A stretch of DNA of 64,000 nucleotides from Xiphias gladius (lineage: Eukaryota; Chordata; Actinopteri; Istiophoriformes; Xiphiidae). A program made the translations under genes and the position numbers. The notes beneath the pieces were generated by a model. The model ran no database searches, was not told where the DNA came from, and was given only the letters and a program-made list of their open reading frames with translations. The stretch is taken from NCBI RefSeq assembly GCF_016859285.1, contig NC_053408.1, positions 6,816,213 through 6,880,212 of the forward strand. The letters run 5' to 3'. Shown here piece after piece: positions 60,001 to 64,000 of the stretch (the stretch's first letter is position 1; each line of letters opens with the position of its first letter).

Positions 60001-60178
60001 AAACCACAGAAAGTAGATTCACAACAAGACAAATACAGGCTGTTTTTAAAAAGAACAACATGACAGATTGACAAATTGGGAAGTGATCGGCTCCATCAAA
60101 TACATTAATAAATCATATTTTCACACAGAGGGCTTACAGTACAGAAACTGAGGTGCCACAAGGTGTTATTTTACATGT
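57061..60178. other. Spacer between broken copy 2 and gene C
   Basis: No exon recognised. 58,150-58,960 is repeat-derived. The 3' UTR of gene C must occupy the last part. Confidence 0.45.
58150..58960. repeat. GTTAGCATGCTAAC-type repeat, longer copy
   Basis: It contains GCTAATAACAGCATGCTAAC, CTAACATGCTGTTTAGCAGG, TTTAGACCTATCGCCAAAG and, at 58,640-58,940, GGCCACGAATGTCTGT and TTGACCAAAGTGGTGGACCA. These blocks occur together in a common fish non-autonomous element. Copies at 8,030 and 30,600 are shorter. Confidence 0.6.
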
Positions 60179-62404
60179 CTAACTGTTCCATTCATTGAAG
60201 ATGAGGAATAGAAACAGTAACACAGTGGTGACATAGAAAATGAAGAAACCTCTGTTGATTCTTGTGGCCCACTGGATGGACCTCCCTCCCTCCTTTCTGG
60301 AGCCGAGGTGCAGATCCAGAGTTTTCTGCAGCTCCTTCAGCTCCTCCAGAATCAACAGCAACACAGGGGACTCTCGTGACTGAATCGTGTTGTTGACCTG
60401 CACACACACACATGCGCCCACAGAGTCGTGTTAGAGTGGGTTTATTCTCCCGCTGAGGATGATAACGTATCGCAATTCAGGTAGACAAAATTGTGTCATT
60501 TCTTATACGTGTTATCATGTAGTATCTTTACTTTTTTACATGACAAGTCATTGCTTCTCGACAGGCTGAAATATGGTATCTTAAGATGTACAACGTGTGT
60601 AAATATGTTGAATTTGGCTGCATTATCATAACAGTGTTGACTGATGTCTCCAATGCCTTTGGCTGACAATTGTGGAGAGATACCACAGTAGCAACTATTT
60701 TATCTTTCATCGTGTCAATCTCGAGGTAATCTGTAGAAATACTCCACTCATGCTTCAAAGTCACTTGTATGTATTTGACTGGCCAACACAGCGCCTGGCA
60801 GGATAAAGGTGGCGATGATTTATTTAGCCCTTTGTACTGTTCAATCTATTATTTATAGGTCTTTCATGGTTTTGCACGATCTTTAACTTCCTGTTGTCAG
60901 ATATATTAATATGAGTAGTTGTGGCAGGTAAGAAATAGTTTACCCAAATAACAGTCTGGACAGAGAAAGAAGCATTACAGAGCATGGAGGATAGTAAAAA
61001 TGCTACGATACTGCTTAAAAATCCGAAAGAAAAAAGAAGTGGTCTTGCAACAGTGTTCTTCCTCTAAATCATAGGAAAAGTGGGTGCTCCTGGATTTGAA
61101 CAGATCAAAATGTTAAAAAAGGACAAGTAAACACACTTTTAATGAATCAAGAGCCCAGATTTTAACGATTTTGCATGTAAAGACTGCATCTGTATGTATA
61201 ATCCCTTACCTCGTCACCCAGAGGAAGCACTTCATGCTGCCGCTCACCGTCGGACACTTTGCAGATGCATGAACAGCAGGTCCGTCTTTTCTCCTCTGAA
61301 AACACACGGCAAGATTGACGCAAGAATAAATGCACAGATAATTACTGTATACTGCATACAAAACACTCTGGAAAACTTGCTTTCAAACTTTTTTTCTATT
61401 TTATTAAATATTTGTGACTAAATATGAAAGACTCAAGGCTCAGACAGTAAAACACATTCGTAGTTATTTGGATCATTATATTGTTACAATCTGACAGGTG
61501 CATGGAAAAAGCTGACTGAGAAAATTAGGTTTTAGTGTCTTTAAGATGAGAAATATTTCAGCATTTGACAATTTGTTTTTTGAAACCTGTGTCTCACCTG
61601 TGTTACAGTCGTCAATTTTGACTTTTTCCTGTTTTTCCTCCCAGTTGTCCTTTAGCTCGAGCTTATCGTGGGAGCCAAAGTCTATTTCCATCAGATACGT
61701 AACCAAGATCGTCTCCAGCAGACTGAGCAGCATCAAAGCAAAAATCACAATGCAGTAGGTCGCTGAGAGGAGGAAACAGGAAATAACTACTTTTTGTTCT
61801 GATATCTGGTGCTCCCTTCTGTGTGAATCTAATCCAGTTAAAGGGTTCACCCAAACCACAAAGACCATATTCTTTTTCTTCACAGTGATAATATCTAGAT
61901 ATGCAGATTGTTTTGGTTTGATTTGTCCAGGTTTTGAGATATCTGGGAACTATTTCTACCAAGTTAATAGTCCCTGATTTGGGTGGATTTCACTCCTTTA
62001 AACTGGAGTCTAGTCCAGGGTGTTGTACCTATGACTGGAGTCTTGTTGGACATGGAGGGCAGGATGTCGTTCAGGATGAGCAGCAGGACAGAGATGGCCA
62101 GCAACACCGTCACCTTGAAGCCCAACTTCTCTCCCCGGTGCTCTGAGATGAAGTAGGAGGCGAGATCCAGAGTCAAGAAGAACAGGATGGGCAACAGGAA
62201 GTTGATGACGTGGAGGAGTGGCCTCCTCTTCATGGTAAACTAGTAAAAGAGGTTGAAGGGTCAGGATAAATCGACCAAATGACAACAGAAATTACTAATA
62301 GACATTTCTGGAGTGAAAAACCACTGCGGATTGTTATGGTTCGATTTGTACTCCAGGTGTCAGGAGTACAAATACATATAAATATATATATACATACATA
62401 TGTG

Positions 62405-62449
<45 letters not shown>

Positions 62450-63306
62450 TGTTCATTCATTCAGGGTTTTCCTGTAATTTGTCACCCCTCTGTATCTCTC
62501 TCGAGGTTGCATACAGTGTATATAAGATGTTCCCACTGTTTGTTGTCGTAGGTGAAATTGTAGCTGGCGACGGACAGTTGGAGGAACTCCCACTCTCCCT
62601 GAGTCTTCATCACCTCTCTGGAAAACTGTGTGGCCCGAGATGAGTTGGAGAAAGGAAGGAGCCGAATTTCATCAACTGCAGTCAGAGAAGAAGGGGAGTG
62701 AAAGTGGGTATAAAAGCATCTTGGTCACAACCCTGGATGGATTACTGAAAAAGTCTACAGAGCAACTACAAAGAGACACAAAATGACAAAAAAGACATGA
62801 AAAAAAACTACAAGGAGACACAAAGCGATTACAAAGAGACTCAAAATAACCACAAAGAGATGCAAAACAACTGCAATCAAAAACAAAATGACTACAACGA
62901 GACATACGATTACAAAGAGACACACACGAAACAACCAAAGAGACTCAAAAAACAATCAAAAATGACGCAAAACAGCTACAGACACACAAAATGACTACAA
63001 AGAGACACAAAAAGTCAAAGGGGTTGGGGGCCTTTTAAATGTCGGTGCTCAGGGGCCAATTTTCTTATATTCCGTCCATGGTCACAGCACTGACTTCAGT
63101 ACAGTCAGTAGGACACACACACGCTCCCTCCCTCACCGCAGTGTATTGCAGAACCAATGGAGATGTTGCATCTCTGCGTGTCAAAGGGGAACTTGTGGAC
63201 GTCCATTTTACAGGTGCTGACCACCTTCATGTCCTCTTCGGAAGTGACCACTCCATCGTAGGAAATGTACATGTAGGGATTCTGAGGCGACTCATCTTTC
63301 TGTATC
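60179..63306 (-). CDS. Cation-type Cys-loop receptor subunit, 5-HT3/ZAC-like (gene C), 5' part beyond window
   Basis: Six exons read 5' to 3': 63306-63137, 62675-62515, 62239-62029, 61762-61598, 61295-61210, 60397-60179. They match gene A exons 5-10 in order and phase; the first three have identical lengths to those of gene A (170, 161, 211). The Cys-loop is CKMDVHKFPFDTQRC. GEK precedes M2, as in gene A. M1 contains FLLPILFFLTLDLAS, M3 ALMLLSLLETILVTYLM and M4 GFFIFYVTTVLLFLFLIF. The loop-B Trp position is Ala (ISIGSAIHC), and loop C has a Trp (NKQWEH) instead of the usual tyrosines. Exon 9 gives TCCSCICK, again Cys-rich. I see no stop or frame break. The signal peptide and first four exons should lie right of 64,000. 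Divergence from gene A is substantial, so this is an older paralogue. Confidence 0.85.
62372..62449. repeat. (TA)n microsatellite in gene C intron 6
   Basis: An AT-alternating run of about 45 bases preceded by ACATATA/ATGTATA words. Confidence 0.9.
62754..63020. repeat. ~21-bp minisatellite in gene C intron 5
   Basis: About 12 diverged units on the pattern ACTACAAAGAGACACAAAATG. A Lys/Asn/Thr-rich open frame across it is an artefact. The array fills most of the intron between exons 5 and 6. Confidence 0.85.
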
Positions 63307-64000
63307 CTGGGACAAAACACACGCACAGTCCTTTCAACGTGTGTTTGTAGAGCATTAAACCACACTGTATTTCACATTAATCACGAACTGAATCAATGGA
63401 CGAGGGACTTCCTCCTGCGACTACTGCAAGGTAATGTGTATGCTTACTGCTGCCCTAACAACAGTATGAAAGCTGTTGTGTGTGAGTTAATAAAAGTGAG
63501 CACAGAGTGAAGTCATATATCTTCACAGAATGTGTGGCATCAGCAAATACCAAGTTATTAAATTACTTAACGTTAAACAGCTACATGTACAATAAAATAA
63601 TTTTTTTACAATAAAAAAAAAAAATTAAAAAATAGCCCCCATTCTCTGCCAAACCTTACCTCGGAATAATTCACTGCATTTATTTCAATTATTCTAAATG
63701 TTTTCTAAATGTTTGCACTAATGCAATTGGAGTAGGAGCGGTTTCAATCTTCTCATGAAACTCTGGGCAAGAAAGCGACAACTTTAAACCCCTTAACAGA
63801 CGCCAACCTTTTTGTACACAAACCTGAAAATAACTCACCCAAAATAAGAAGTTTACAGTTCTTTAACCCTTTTGATTACAGTCAGAACCCTGATCTCCTT
63901 TGAAAAATAACTCTCTAGACTTAACAACCAAAACTTTAGAATGAGGATAAGAGACACTTAACCAAAGTTAAAGAGGAACAAATATGGTAGAAATGTATGG
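63307..64000. other. Gene C intron 4, continuing off the edge
   Basis: I looked for exon 4 (expected to contain the WNP..F and LW.PDL motifs) and did not find it. AT-rich intronic sequence only. Confidence 0.5.

Noticed and set aside
62797-62994. Lys/Asn/Thr-rich open frame in gene C intron 5
   Set aside because: It is the translation of a 21-bp tandem repeat.

Overview
This is a vertebrate, almost certainly teleost (percomorph-type) genomic window. The genes are split by short introns with GT-AG ends, the proteins are vertebrate families, and the spacers carry fish-type repeats: Tc1/mariner pieces, short inverted-repeat elements, a tRNA-derived SINE and long (TG)n runs. Seven protein-coding genes, one incomplete at the right edge, and the relics of at least three broken gene copies can be read directly.

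Layout. 1-3,000: spacer with simple repeats and a 4-copy ~63-bp minisatellite. 3,404-6,331 (+): timm23, the channel subunit of the mitochondrial inner-membrane translocase. 7,470-11,098 (-): a secreted S1-family serine protease, tail-to-tail with timm23. 14,989-17,058 (+): gprin2-like, one coding exon. 19,861-23,669 (+): syt15, eight exons, with one GC-AG intron. 24,685-28,078 (+): nat9 acetyltransferase. 28,079-34,031: spacer with two DNA-transposon-like repeats. 34,032-39,398 (-): lrrc59, whose first two coding exons lie in a near-perfect 1.23-kb tandem duplication. 39,963-about 41,100: a decayed Tc1-like transposon. 41,100-64,000: a tandem array of Cys-loop receptor genes on the minus strand. 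It holds an intact 10-exon gene (42,743-48,751), relics of three further copies (about 41,110-41,310; 51,200-54,090; 54,900-57,060), and a second good gene (60,179-63,306) whose first four exons lie beyond the right edge.

The genes do not form one pathway. From established gene maps, timm23, gprin2 and syt15 are also close neighbours in human (10q11.22), while nat9 and lrrc59 are on human chromosome 17q, so the window appears to join two ancestral blocks between syt15 and nat9. The receptor array is the most unusual part. The channels keep the Cys-loop, four membrane helices and the cation-type GE(K) motif before M2, but both lack the loop-B tryptophan that binds serotonin or acetylcholine. 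They therefore look like 5-HT3/ZAC-type channels whose ligand cannot be assumed to be serotonin.

All exon limits were read by eye from splice sites and reading-frame continuity. No alignment or search was run, and comparisons with family members come from memory.
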